From: Bacteroidales bacterium UBA5536
GTDB lineage: Bacteria > Bacteroidota > Bacteroidia > Bacteroidales > F082
DNA: 56,671 nucleotides
Direction of reading: 5' to 3'
Assembly: GCA_002426795.1 (NCBI GenBank)
Contig: DINQ01000016.1
Coordinates: forward strand, 378,275 to 434,945
In this document: piece by piece, positions 9,157 to 17,874 of the stretch
Numbering within the stretch: the stretch's first letter is position 1
Layout of the letters: each line of letters starts with the position of its first letter
The notes under the pieces: generated by a model
What the model was told of the DNA's origin: nothing
The model's input: the letters and a program-made list of their open reading frames with translations, nothing else
Database searches by the model: none
Program-made: the position numbers and the translations under genes

Positions 9157-9729
9157 CTATTTTTCGGCTTGATCTGGTTTCGTTGGCTTTGGGTCTGCTT
9201 TCGCGGCCGTGGTTTTACAATCCTTGTCTTTGTCCTTTGCCTTGAATTCGGCCAGCAGGCGTTCTTTTTCGGTTACCTGTTCGGGCGTCAGCGTCTGAAA
9301 TTTGTAATACAGCTTGTTTCTATCGTATTCCGAATATTCATATTCAGTGGTATGGTTGATGGCATCTGTGGGGCAAGCCTGCATACAAAGACCGCAATAG
9401 CAGCATTTGGCAAAATCGATCTCGTATTTTGTTACCCACATGATGCGGGGTTTCCCGTTGTCGTGCACTTCCTGATGCGGATCGTCGGGTGAAACCCTGA
9501 CGGTTTCGACCAGGATGCAGTTGACCGGACAAGCCACCACGCAGCTGTTGCAGCCGTTGCAGCGCGACATTGTGAGCTTGAGCCGGTTGCGGGCGTTCTG
9601 AGGAAGGTCAAAGCGTTGATCGGGGTACTGAATCGTCACTTTTTTCACGAACAAGTGTTTAAAAGTGATATGCATCCCAACCAGCGAGCTGCTGAACCCT
9701 GACCAAACGTTTTTAAAATATTGAATCAT
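9157..9729 (-). CDS. nuoI: NADH-quinone oxidoreductase subunit I (two 4Fe-4S clusters)
   Basis: 190 residues. Peripheral-arm subunit that carries clusters N6a and N6b. Two ferredoxin motifs are plain: CNGCNSCVVACP (about 58-69) and CCYCGLCMQACP (about 108-119). The C-terminal tail (about 160-190) is Lys-, Asp- and Pro-rich and not part of the conserved fold. In an operon without NuoE, F and G, NuoI, NuoB and the missing electron-input partner are the points where a ferredoxin-like donor could feed electrons (inference from related 11-subunit enzymes). Confidence 0.96.
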   Translation of the reverse strand: MIQYFKNVWSGFSSSLVGMHITFKHLFVKKVTIQYPDQRFDLPQNARNRLKLTMSRCNGCNSCVVACPVNCILVETVRVSPDDPHQEVHDNGKPRIMWVTKYEIDFAKCCYCGLCMQACPTDAINHTTEYEYSEYDRNKLYYKFQTLTPEQVTEKERLLAEFKAKDKDKDCKTTAAKADPKPTKPDQAEK

Positions 9730-9738
9730 CGGTAGTTC

Positions 9739-10791
9739 TTATTTAAGCATGACAAATAAACTGATGGCCATGAAACAGACGAAAGAGAGGGGCAGGAGCA
9801 CTTTCCATCCCACATACATCAACTGGTCGACCCTGAAACGGGGCAAGGTCCACCGAATCCAAATCTGAAACAAAACAACCACGAAGGATTTTAAGATAAA
9901 CCAGAAGCTTCCCCACCAGGGACCCTGCATGAAATCGCCAAAAGGCGAATTCCATCCGCCCAGGAAGATGGTGGTAAGCACTGCGGCAACCACAAACATA
10001 TTGGCATATTCGGCGAAAAAGAACATGGCAAATTTCATCCCGCTGTATTCAGTGTGAAACCCGGCAACAAGCTCCGATTCACCTTCGGGAATATCGAAAG
10101 GAACGCGGTTAGTTTCGGCCAGCGAGGCAATGAAATAGATGATGGTGAGCCCAAATGTAAAGGGAACGACCCAGATCTTTGTCCAGGTTCCTGGGCCGCC
10201 GAAAATGTACCAGTTCCAGAATCCGCCACCCTGGGCCCGGCTGATTTCCTGCATATTCATGGAGGATGCAAGCACTACGACAGACAATATGGCCATAGCA
10301 GCCGGAATTTCATAGCTGATGAGCTGCGAAACTGAACGCATGGCGCCCATCAGCGAATACTTGTTGTTCGAAGCCCAGCCACCCATCACAATGCCCATGG
10401 CACTGATGGAGCCGATTGCAAAAACATAAAACAAACCCAGGTTGATATCGGCAGGCACAAAAGCCTCGCTAAAGGGGATGACGGCAAATGCGGCATAAGC
10501 TCCGGTGAAAATAATAAAAGGTGCCAGGTTGTATAGTAACTTGCTGCTCTGGTCAGGTGTGATGTCTTCTTTCTGAAGGAGTTTTATTACTTCGGCAACA
10601 GGTTGCAATATGCCCCAGGGACCTGTTCTCATTGGCCCCAGTCGCTCCTGAATCCAGGCAGAAATCTTTAATTCAGCCAAAATGGCGATAAGCGCATACA
10701 AGAGCACAAAAAACAGCGGCAATGAAATCACAATCAGCACCCCACCCAGGTTTCGGCCCATTAAATCCCATACAAAATTTGTACTTTCCAT
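9739..10791 (-). CDS. nuoH: NADH-quinone oxidoreductase subunit H
   Basis: 350 residues, about eight membrane helices. Membrane subunit that helps form the quinone chamber of complex I. The conserved acidic loop and helix segment 'FIASLAETNRVPFDIPEGESELVAGFHTEYSG' (about 220-251) is diagnostic, as is the 'ERLGPMRTGPWGILQPVAEVIKLLQKEDITP' region (about 49-79). It lies between nuoD (26 bp) and nuoI (9 bp). Normal length. Confidence 0.97.
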   Translation of the reverse strand: MESTNFVWDLMGRNLGGVLIVISLPLFFVLLYALIAILAELKISAWIQERLGPMRTGPWGILQPVAEVIKLLQKEDITPDQSSKLLYNLAPFIIFTGAYAAFAVIPFSEAFVPADINLGLFYVFAIGSISAMGIVMGGWASNNKYSLMGAMRSVSQLISYEIPAAMAILSVVVLASSMNMQEISRAQGGGFWNWYIFGGPGTWTKIWVVPFTFGLTIIYFIASLAETNRVPFDIPEGESELVAGFHTEYSGMKFAMFFFAEYANMFVVAAVLTTIFLGGWNSPFGDFMQGPWWGSFWFILKSFVVVLFQIWIRWTLPRFRVDQLMYVGWKVLLPLSFVCFMAISLFVMLK

Positions 10792-10817
10792 GGTTTAAGT
10801 TGCAATTATTGAAATAA

Positions 10818-11969
10818 TTAACGATCTACTTCTCCGAGCACGATATCGATGCTACCCAATATCAGGATCAGGTCGGCAAACATGTATCCCTTCGATATTT
10901 CAGGTATCACGCTCAGGTTTACAAAACTGGCACCACGTGCTTTCAACCGTTCAGGTTTGTCGGTGCCGTTGCCTACCACATAAAAGCCTACTTCACCCTT
11001 CGGGTTTTCAGCACGCATGTATACCTCTGATTTGGGCACTTTGATTCGGCGGGGAACGTTGGCTTTTACATCACCTTCCATGGGCATTTGCTCGAGTGCC
11101 TGCTCGATGATGCGGCAAGATTGTTCCATCTCGTGCATACGCACCATATTGCGGTTCCAGCAGTCGCCAACAACACCAACCTCACCTTTGCCAACCGGAA
11201 TGTCAAAATCAAAACGGTCGTAGATAGAATATGGCTCGTTGCGACGCAGATCGTAAGCTACACCACTGCCACGCAGCACTGGTCCGCTGCAGGCGTAGTT
11301 GATTGCCACATCGGGTGTCAGGATGCCAACATTGGCTGTGCGCTGGATAAAAATGCGGTTGTAGATCAGCAGATCCATGACTTCGGCATTGGTTTTGCGT
11401 ACTTTTTCGATCACACTCAGGCAGTCTTCCCTAAAACCATTGTAAATATCGGCTGCCATACCTCCAACCCTGAAATAGTTATAGAGGAGTCGGGCTCCTG
11501 ACAACTTCTCCAGTATCCAAATGATAAACTCGCGGTCGCGGAAATAGAACAAGAAGGGTGTAAATGCTCCTGCATCCAAACCAAAGGTAGCCACCGCAAT
11601 CTGGTGATTGGCGATGCGGTTGAGTTCGGCTACAATCACGCGCAGGTACTCTACCTTTTCGGGCACCTTGATGTCGAGCATTTTCTCGAGGGCCATCACA
11701 TAAGGCCACTCGCTGTTCATCGCCGAGATGTAGTCCATCCGGTCGATGTAGGGGATGATTTGCTGGTAGGTCATGCTTTCGCAGTGCTTTTCGAAGCTGC
11801 GGTGCAGATAGCCAAGGTGAGGAACTACCTCTGTAACGATTTCGCCGTCCACTTCCACTTCAAGACGCAAAACGCCGTGGGTCGAAGGGTGTTGCGGCCC
11901 GACATTGATCCGCATCCTGTCTGAATCGAGCTGGCTGTATTCCAGGTCTAGTCTTTTCTTTTCGCTCAT
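10818..11969 (-). CDS. nuoD: NADH-quinone oxidoreductase subunit D
   Basis: 383 residues. The 49-kDa-type subunit of the peripheral arm that with NuoB forms the quinone-binding site; related to the large subunit of NiFe hydrogenases but lacking the metal-binding cysteines. The 'NVGPQHPSTHGVLRLEV' stretch (about 22-38) contains the conserved quinone-loop His, and 'RDREFIIWILEKLSGARLLYNYFRVGG' (about 145-171) is typical. NuoC and NuoD are separate genes here (5 bp apart), not the NuoCD fusion found in several Bacteroidales and in E. coli. Confidence 0.97.
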   Translation of the reverse strand: MSEKKRLDLEYSQLDSDRMRINVGPQHPSTHGVLRLEVEVDGEIVTEVVPHLGYLHRSFEKHCESMTYQQIIPYIDRMDYISAMNSEWPYVMALEKMLDIKVPEKVEYLRVIVAELNRIANHQIAVATFGLDAGAFTPFLFYFRDREFIIWILEKLSGARLLYNYFRVGGMAADIYNGFREDCLSVIEKVRKTNAEVMDLLIYNRIFIQRTANVGILTPDVAINYACSGPVLRGSGVAYDLRRNEPYSIYDRFDFDIPVGKGEVGVVGDCWNRNMVRMHEMEQSCRIIEQALEQMPMEGDVKANVPRRIKVPKSEVYMRAENPKGEVGFYVVGNGTDKPERLKARGASFVNLSVIPEISKGYMFADLILILGSIDIVLGEVDR

Positions 11970-11974
11970 AATGC

Positions 11975-12481
11975 CTAGTATGTTACTTTCATGCCGTGAT
12001 ACATTTCAGGAACCTGGTAATCCTTACGCAAAGGGTGTCCTTCCCAGTCGTAGGGACACAAAATCCGGATCATGTTATGATGCCCTTCGAAGTGGATGCC
12101 TACCAGGTCGTAGGTCTCTCTTTCGTGCCAATCGGCAGTGCGCCAGAGTCTTTCGACGGATGGAACAATCGGATTTGCCTTGTCTACTTCTGCTTTGATC
12201 ACAATGCGGTGACCGAGTTGCATGGAGCACAGGTGGTAAACCATGCCCAGTTTTTCGCCCAGATCGAGGCCACTGAGGCTCATCAGGTAGTCGAACTGCA
12301 TTTCCTCATCATCGCGAAGCGTATGACAGATATCGAATATGGCTTCGGGCGCTATGCTGATAGCAGGGTCGGAGGGCTGCTGATCAAAAAGCCCTAACAC
12401 TTTTTCGCCGAATTCGCTGCTCAGTCTTTGAAATATTTCGGTGGCTAACATAGGTTTGTCTTTTTGGCAAAAGCTATTCAA
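11975..12481 (-). CDS. nuoC: NADH-quinone oxidoreductase subunit C
   Basis: 168 residues from the first ATG, which overlaps the end of nuoB by 8 bp; a second ATG ten codons on (12451) gives a protein that begins MLATEIF and may be the true start. The conserved 30-kDa subunit signature is present: 'DWHERETYDLVGIHFEGHHNMIRILCPYDWEGHPLRKDY' (about 123-161). It is a peripheral-arm structural subunit of complex I. Confidence 0.95.
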   Translation of the reverse strand: MNSFCQKDKPMLATEIFQRLSSEFGEKVLGLFDQQPSDPAISIAPEAIFDICHTLRDDEEMQFDYLMSLSGLDLGEKLGMVYHLCSMQLGHRIVIKAEVDKANPIVPSVERLWRTADWHERETYDLVGIHFEGHHNMIRILCPYDWEGHPLRKDYQVPEMYHGMKVTY

Positions 12482-12989
12482 TGCCTAAACGCTTGCGTTT
12501 GTTGAAAATAGCTTGTTGGTTGATTTTCTCCTGAAGTTTCATCATGCCTTCTTCGAAGGCTTCGGGGCGGGGTGGGCATCCGGGGATGTAGACGTCTACG
12601 GGAATAATCCGGTCGACGCCTTTTAAAACATGGTAGCCATGTTCCCAATAAGGGCCACCACTGTTTGAGCACGATCCAACTGAAATCACATATTTGGGTT
12701 CAGCCATTTGCTCATACAACACTTTGATGCGGTCGGCCATTTTAAAGGTCACGGTGCCGGTAATCATGATAAAATCGGCCTGCCGGGGACTTGTACGCGG
12801 AATGGTGCCAAAACGCATAAAATCGAAGTGCGAGGCATTCATGGCCATGAACTCGATGGCGCAACAGGCCAGTCCAAAGTGCAGGTACCAATCCGATTTG
12901 CTCCGGCCCCAGTTTAACAACTCTTCAACTTTTCCCAAAACGATACCACCTCCTTCGTAGGGGTCGTCCAATCTGTTGAGTAATCCCAT
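12474..12989 (-). CDS. nuoB: NADH-quinone oxidoreductase subunit B (cluster N2)
   Basis: 171 residues. Holds the terminal 4Fe-4S cluster N2 that passes electrons to quinone. The cysteine ligands are visible: the tandem pair in 'GLACCAIEFMA' (about 39-49), one in 'SVGSCSNSGGPYW' (about 102-114) and one in 'PGCPPRPE' (about 135-142). The start lies 5 bp after the nuoA stop and its end overlaps the start of nuoC, indicating coupled translation. Confidence 0.97.
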   Translation of the reverse strand: MGLLNRLDDPYEGGGIVLGKVEELLNWGRSKSDWYLHFGLACCAIEFMAMNASHFDFMRFGTIPRTSPRQADFIMITGTVTFKMADRIKVLYEQMAEPKYVISVGSCSNSGGPYWEHGYHVLKGVDRIIPVDVYIPGCPPRPEAFEEGMMKLQEKINQQAIFNKRKRLGIE

Positions 12990-12994
12990 AATTG

Positions 12995-13414
12995 TTACTG
13001 ATTAGTTTTTTTCTTGCCAACTACAAGGTCTTCGAGTTTGGCAATATATGGTTTCGGTTTTTCCCAGTCGAGATCACCTTTTCGCCACACATAAATAAAG
13101 CCTGCCATCAAAATCACGACAAACAAAATCATTTCAATAAAGGCAAACCAGCCCAGCTGCTTGAACACCAGTGCCCATGGCAGCAGAAAGACAACTTCGA
13201 CATCGAAGAGCAAGAAAACGAGTGCAATCACATAAAAGCGAACATTGAACCTGATCCAGGGTTCGCCAATCGGTATTTCGCCGCATTCGTAAGTGGAATT
13301 TTTAATAGGGTTGGGGTGACTGGGCCTGATCAACATGGCTGCAACCATTGCAATGCCAACAAAAACAGCCCCCAGAATGAAATACAATAATACTATTCCG
13401 TATTCAGAGATCAT
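12995..13414 (-). CDS. nuoA: NADH-quinone oxidoreductase subunit A
   Basis: 139 residues with three membrane helices. First gene of the nuo operon. The family motif 'KNSTYECGEIPIGEPWIRFNVRFYVIALVFLLFDVEVVFLLPWA' (about 38-81) includes the conserved Cys of the mobile loop (Y-E-C-G) and the membrane Asp/Glu pair (FDVE). Upstream, 440 bp separate it from the aldose-epimerase gene; I see no convincing consensus promoter there, only AT-rich sequence. Confidence 0.97.
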   Translation of the reverse strand: MISEYGIVLLYFILGAVFVGIAMVAAMLIRPSHPNPIKNSTYECGEIPIGEPWIRFNVRFYVIALVFLLFDVEVVFLLPWALVFKQLGWFAFIEMILFVVILMAGFIYVWRKGDLDWEKPKPYIAKLEDLVVGKKKTNQ

Positions 13415-13853
13415 GATTGTGATGGTTTTGAGGCTGCGAAATTATATTAAATCTTTTCCTGTTCACTTTTCACAATCAATTTAGAAGAATTCCAAATAAT
13501 AACACCAGAAATGTATACGAAATTTTCGGCATCCATCGGAAGCTCTGAAAGCTGCCAGGCTCATTCATGCAGCATTGATTGCGATAGCCCTAGCTGACAA
13601 GCAGTTCATTCGTGCACTATTTTTGCCCATTGCATCGATAGGGCAAAGCTTTTTAAAGTATAAATGCCATTCCCCAATTGAATCACTTTTCCGGAAGAGC
13701 TTCAATTGTTGGGGTACTTTTTTTTAAAACCATCTTTTACCTACTGCTTCAAACAGAACAAAATTGCATTCAACCGCGATGACGCGATTGTATCACGATT
13801 CAGGCTTAAGTCTCCTGCAAGCACCATACATAATAGGAATCATTCAGGAAGAG
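13415..13853. other. Intergenic region upstream of nuoA with two hairpins
   Basis: It must contain the nuo promoter on the minus strand, but the best -7 match (TAATTTCG around 13443-13450, minus strand) has no TTG at the right distance. On the plus strand there is a TATTTTTG (13618-13625), then a hairpin TTTGCCC/GGGCAAA (13622-13628 with 13641-13647) and a second hairpin at 13672-13714 followed by eight Ts. No open frame of note. Confidence 0.5.
13672..13725 (+). terminator. Possible intrinsic terminator with no annotated gene upstream
   Basis: CCCCAATTGAA (13672-13682) pairs with TTCAATTGTTGGGG (13701-13714) with a two-base bulge, followed by TAC and eight Ts (13718-13725). It is oriented for plus-strand transcription, yet no plus-strand gene lies upstream within 10 kb. 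Either it ends an unannotated small RNA or antisense transcript, or it is a chance hairpin. Confidence 0.45.
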
Positions 13854-14729
13854 TTACTCTATTTCTGTTTCGATAGCGATGGAAAACCGGCTGTCCGGCT
13901 CAATTGTTTTATAGCTGTTTTTTTGTGTGATATCGGTTAATTCTTCCTCCAGATCAGGCAGTCCGAGCCAGGGTTCTACGCATACAAAATCGGCTCCTGG
14001 TTTCGACCACAATGCAAGATGAGGATAGCCTGCAAACCGAACCACGATGCCTTTTTTTTTATCCTTTTTGCGCAACCGAACCCAGTCGCATGCGATGTCG
14101 GTGAATATCAAAGCGTCTTCATCGAACAGCGTATCCGAAAGCTGGAGCGTGTTGTGATGGCTTTCAATCTTACGTTTGCGATGCGACAGCAATCCAGATG
14201 CTCCCAAAGTGGAGGCCACAAGATCAACTTGTGAGGGGAATTCGATCACATAATCTGATAGATTAATCGTCTCACTCAATGGACAGGCATATGCTGTATG
14301 TCCGCCACAAGCGAAATGCATAGGAACGACATCCCGGTTTTCGATGATGTAGGTCATCAGCAGTCGATTGTCAAGGAGCCTGAAATCAGCTGTGAACGAA
14401 AACCTGAAAGGATATTGTTTCAGTGTGACCTCTGAGCTTGTAAGAACAAACGCACAATGAGATTCCCCATGCTGCTCGAAACCAAGGAGATCATTGTTTC
14501 GGATAATACCATGCTTAGGCATGGCATAGGCTTTCCCTTCGTAAACAACCTTGTCATCTTTGATTTTCCCAATAGCCGGGAACAACACCGGTGAACTGCT
14601 TTCCCAAATTGACTTGTTGATTTGCCAGATATACTCTTCTCCGGTCAACTTGTTCTTCAGAGATCGTATTTCAGCACCATTGGATTCGATGGTGCAGGCC
14701 AGGATTTCGTTTTCTATGGTGTGTAACAT
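13854..14729 (-). CDS. Aldose 1-epimerase family protein (LacX-like)
   Basis: 291 residues. Galactose-mutarotase-like fold: the N-terminal part reads 'IESNGAEIRSLKNKLTGEEYIW', then 'PVLFPAIGKI' and 'MPKHGIIRN', the equivalent of the PxHGxxR substrate-binding motif. A conserved His-containing stretch 'HFACGGHTAYACPL' is at about 137-150 and the expected catalytic Glu is in 'CVEPWLGLPD' (about 258-267). This subgroup (often called LacX) interconverts anomers of hexoses or hexose phosphates; the exact sugar cannot be told from sequence. It appears to be a single gene. Confidence 0.88.
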   Translation of the reverse strand: MLHTIENEILACTIESNGAEIRSLKNKLTGEEYIWQINKSIWESSSPVLFPAIGKIKDDKVVYEGKAYAMPKHGIIRNNDLLGFEQHGESHCAFVLTSSEVTLKQYPFRFSFTADFRLLDNRLLMTYIIENRDVVPMHFACGGHTAYACPLSETINLSDYVIEFPSQVDLVASTLGASGLLSHRKRKIESHHNTLQLSDTLFDEDALIFTDIACDWVRLRKKDKKKGIVVRFAGYPHLALWSKPGADFVCVEPWLGLPDLEEELTDITQKNSYKTIEPDSRFSIAIETEIE

Positions 14730-14938
14730 ATTCAGGTTATTGAAAAAGTGACATAAATAAAGTTGCCTGTGTCGTTCCGGACCTATGAACCCCTAATTTT
14801 CAGTGCCCGTCTTTCTTTTCTCGGTTGGGTTTCTCTTTCCAGATTTTCATGAAAACCAACCATAACTGTCATTGATTTTTAAATAACATAGTGAGTTCAG
14901 TAATAATTGTAATCGTCTTCAATTACTAAATAAAACGA

Positions 14939-15154
14939 CTATGTACTTTTTGTAAAAAGTCTTTTCAGAAGTACGAGGACAGCCAGGTAAACTAAACCCC
15001 ACAATACTATATCAATGAGGAAGCTCATGTTTAAAATTCCATCATCAAAATCATAATGGAAGCCAGTTAGTTTATAGATGACTTTCACAATTAGGTATGT
15101 GAGAATTATTGCACTAATTGGAATAAGTTTATTGGTTTCTTTCAAGGCTTTCAT
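14939..15154 (-). CDS. Small membrane protein of unknown function
   Basis: 71 residues with two hydrophobic stretches (about 11-30 and 44-66) and a basic C-terminus (KRLFTKST). Composition fits a small two-TM inner-membrane protein. It lies 92 bp upstream of the secreted hydrolase gene on the same strand, so it may share its transcript. Not recognised; short length keeps the confidence moderate. Confidence 0.6.
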   Translation of the reverse strand: MKALKETNKLIPISAIILTYLIVKVIYKLTGFHYDFDDGILNMSFLIDIVLWGLVYLAVLVLLKRLFTKST

Positions 15155-15246
15155 TATTACAGGGTTTTCATGTTAGAAGCTGATTGATTTTTTGTGATAA
15201 TTTCTTCCAGGTATTTTTGGTACAATTGGATTGAATATGATGCTAT

Positions 15247-16446
15247 TTATCCATGCTTCAGAGTTTTAATGACCATACTGGAATATGTGTGTGAGTCTTT
15301 GAGGTAGATCACAAAATATGCTCCACCTGGCAAGTTTGATAAATCGATTTGTGCGTTACAGGAATTGACGATTTTCTGATACACTTTCTCCCCAACAGTA
15401 TTAAATATACTTAATAAACCGCCTATGTTTCCCCCGGTTAGTTTCAGGTTTAATAAATTGGTAGCCGGGTTAGGAAATATTTCAAATTCGCTTTGATCAA
15501 TAGGATTTTGCAGGCTGGTTGTATTACAAAACTGTGAAAAGTTAACTCGGGTTGAAGACTGCAGTGAGTCGTTAAAAACATTAAATGCAGTTTCGTCACC
15601 GTATAAGGTGTATTGTAACCAAAGATTCAAAAAGTCGAATGTTACAGCCTGCTGCTCTTCTCGGGTAATATTGAGGGATGGATTGCAGCTTGATTCGCCC
15701 AAAGAGCAGAAAAAATTATCATCTGCAAAATAACAATGGCCTCCGTTGATAATGCGTATATGAGTTTTGCAGTCTGAGTCCAGATTATCATACATCAGCA
15801 CCTGATTTTGATTTGGGGGCGTCACACAATCATCATCGCCTGAGAATAGCAGGGCTGGTACAGTGATGTTGGCTGCTGCTGCGATTGCAGAAGGATTTGT
15901 TTCAGCTGCTGCAAAATTGATCAGCGAGCTGATGGATGAATTATTTTCAGCAGCTAAAAACGAAGCGCCACCGCCCATCGAATGACCCATTAGGCCAGTG
16001 TTTGGACTTAATGTTTGAAAGAAAATAGAGTTACTGTTGGCATTCTCATTTTGCATTTCAATGGCTATAAACCTTAAATCTAAACCAAAGTCTTCGTGAT
16101 TGGGGCTTAAGCCCATCTCTGTTGTCGGGAAACAAATCACGTATCCATGCGGGACTAATTCCAGCCAAAAGTTTTGATATGATTGCCAGCTCATTAAGAA
16201 TCCATGACCAAAAACGAGTACAGGAAAGCTGCCTGCAGACACCGGAACATTTTCGCCAGGATTATCGGCAGGATAGTAAACCTCAGTTTCAATGTTTCTG
16301 TTTCTGTTGCCATCATAAAAAACAATAGTCGTATGACCAATGCTCATTGACTGTGCAAAAATGCCGGCAGAAAGAGTTAATAAGCCTGCAAGTATTAAAT
16401 GCAGTGCTAATTTCACATGAATCATGATGCGCTTCCTTTTCCGCAT
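15247..16446 (-). CDS. Secreted alpha/beta hydrolase with T9SS sorting tail
   Basis: 399 residues. Signal peptide at about 1-31 (a start at Met8, base 16425, is equally possible). The hydrolase domain resembles the PAF-acetylhydrolase/chlorophyllase-like families: an oxyanion-type 'FGHGF' (79-83), nucleophile Ser156 in G-H-S-M-G-G, Asp in 'SGDDD' (about 202-206) and His237 in 'NGGHCYF'. The C-terminal 80 residues match the type IX secretion (Por) sorting domain: 'FEIFPNPATNLLNL', a 'NLPGGAYFV' turn and a terminal 'VIK' strand. So it is probably exported to the cell surface or medium. Substrate unknown (ester or polyester plausible). Confidence 0.85.
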   Translation of the reverse strand: MRKRKRIMIHVKLALHLILAGLLTLSAGIFAQSMSIGHTTIVFYDGNRNRNIETEVYYPADNPGENVPVSAGSFPVLVFGHGFLMSWQSYQNFWLELVPHGYVICFPTTEMGLSPNHEDFGLDLRFIAIEMQNENANSNSIFFQTLSPNTGLMGHSMGGGASFLAAENNSSISSLINFAAAETNPSAIAAAANITVPALLFSGDDDCVTPPNQNQVLMYDNLDSDCKTHIRIINGGHCYFADDNFFCSLGESSCNPSLNITREEQQAVTFDFLNLWLQYTLYGDETAFNVFNDSLQSSTRVNFSQFCNTTSLQNPIDQSEFEIFPNPATNLLNLKLTGGNIGGLLSIFNTVGEKVYQKIVNSCNAQIDLSNLPGGAYFVIYLKDSHTYSSMVIKTLKHG

Positions 16447-17046
16447 TTATACTGATTGTTAGGTTCATCCATCTGCACTAAAAAAGAAAGTACCGACCGC
16501 CTGAAAATGCGTAGTGTGGCTCTTTGAAGTGTCATAGTGGGTTTTGGTTTCAAATTACAGATCGTTTTAGACACTACTAAAGTAGAAAAACGGCTTGAAG
16601 GTTACAACCCTGCATCTTAAATTCTTTTCTATCATTATTGGTCAATATTCAATGGCGCTTAAAGTTGATGAATCCCAGCAGTTGTATTGTAAAAGATAAG
16701 AATACCAATCGGAATGAGGGATGATATCCTCGTTGGAATGATATTGTTCCGCCGTCTTCGGCCTGGTTTATACGTGATTTTATATCGAAAAGCCTTTATT
16801 AATGCTTTATCCACGCACATTTTATGAGAGGAGAATTACCTACAGTCTCGAACCCAAAAGACTTTAGCTGTAAGCTGTTCCATTGCCGGTCGCCTTTGGG
16901 CAGGTTTGGTTAGAAAAGGAAATGATTCAGACCGCAAAAAGTACCAACTGAGGATTGGTAAACAGGCTAGGCTGCAAACTCAAAAAAAACAGGTCATGCC
17001 CCCAAAATCTAGCATGACCTGTTTGTGAATTACGCTCAATGAGTTA
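16447..17046. other. Intergenic region, 600 bp, no gene seen
   Basis: Upstream region of the secreted hydrolase and downstream region of the barrel gene, both on the minus strand. Apart from the terminator at 16982-17023 I see no coding frame, tRNA or clear repeat. Sequence between 16500 and 16950 is mixed in composition and could hold a decayed gene, but nothing recognisable. Confidence 0.5.
16982..17023 (-). terminator. Intrinsic terminator after the barrel gene
   Basis: A perfect 12-bp stem, AACAGGTCATGC (16988-16999) with GCATGACCTGTT (17012-17023), loop of 12 bases. On the minus strand it is followed by a run of Ts (complement of the A-run 16982-16989, partly in the stem). It lies 23 bp after the stop of the barrel gene at 17047. 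Confidence 0.9.
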
Positions 17047-17673
17047 TTATTTCAAGCGGTATGCCAGCGACAACATCACGCTGTTGTTTGAGATGTTGAA
17101 GTTCAAGCCACTGATTTTCGACTTTGTTACTTCATCACCGGTTATCGTGTAGCGTGTAGATTTGGTATCGGTGCTGTTATAATGAAGGCCAGGCAAAAGC
17201 TCCAGACCAGCCTGCCATCTGCTTCCTATCAGGTAGTTGAAGCCGAAAACAAAATTAGCCCCAACAGATACGGTGGATTGCTCGTTGGTGATGTCGTTGT
17301 AACTCTGGTTTGGAACCGTGTTTTCATACTTGCTGTGTGTATAGCCTGCTACAACATCTGCACCGTAGCGAAGAATCATCTTGTCTGTCAAAGGCTTGCG
17401 GTATTCACGTCCGATGCGCAATGAAATTCCGAAGCTGTTGCCGGTGTTTTTGTAAATATTTGTTTGCTCTTCAGCCTGATTTTGCAACGACAGGTTGGAG
17501 GCGCCAAAGCGCCACAGGGCTTTTTCGGTGCCGGTATTGTAGAGAAAGCCAAAGTTGTCGAGGCTGCTGAAGACAATACCGATTTCCTTTTGTTTTGCTG
17601 TTTCTGTGCTTTCCTGGGCTATGAGCAATGACGAAGCCAACAGGAATGAAAGAACCAAAAATGCATGTTTCAT
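17047..17673 (-). CDS. Outer-membrane beta-barrel protein
   Basis: 208 residues. Signal peptide at about 1-19 (ending in LLIAQ). The rest shows alternating hydrophobic strands with short polar turns and ends in an aromatic/basic C-terminus (MLSLAYRLK), the usual last strand of an outer-membrane barrel. Length suggests 8-10 strands, as in the OmpA/OmpW-like 'outer membrane protein beta-barrel' families. Single gene with its own strong terminator. Specific role unknown. Confidence 0.8.
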   Translation of the reverse strand: MKHAFLVLSFLLASSLLIAQESTETAKQKEIGIVFSSLDNFGFLYNTGTEKALWRFGASNLSLQNQAEEQTNIYKNTGNSFGISLRIGREYRKPLTDKMILRYGADVVAGYTHSKYENTVPNQSYNDITNEQSTVSVGANFVFGFNYLIGSRWQAGLELLPGLHYNSTDTKSTRYTITGDEVTKSKISGLNFNISNNSVMLSLAYRLK

Positions 17674-17761
17674 TGTTTAAATGTTTTGGTAATACTTCTG
17701 TGAATAAACGGACGTCCAGCCCGAAAAATACCAAGTATCGTGCCGGAATCGGAGGTTCGGA

Positions 17762-17866
17762 ATTCAAGATTCAAGATTCAAGATTAAAAATTCAAAGATT
17801 CGGTAGAGAAGGGATTTCTGATTGGTTAGGATTGGTTAAGCCAATTTTGAATTTTTCATCTTGAAT
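17762..17866. repeat. Tandem heptamers and imperfect inverted repeat after the U32 gene
   Basis: ATTCAAG is repeated three times at 17762-17782. The segment 17776-17799 is an inverted copy (about 22 of 24 matches) of 17844-17866, so the transcript leaving the U32 gene could form a long AT-rich stem around a 44-nt loop. It has no clean T-run and may be a decayed terminator or a dispersed AT-rich repeat. Confidence 0.55.
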
Positions 17867-17874
17867 GCAAAATT

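Noticed and set aside
13443..13480. Promoter for nuoA
   Set aside because: The -7-like TAATTTCG has no TTG within 17-23 bp, and other candidates were no better, so I did not list one.
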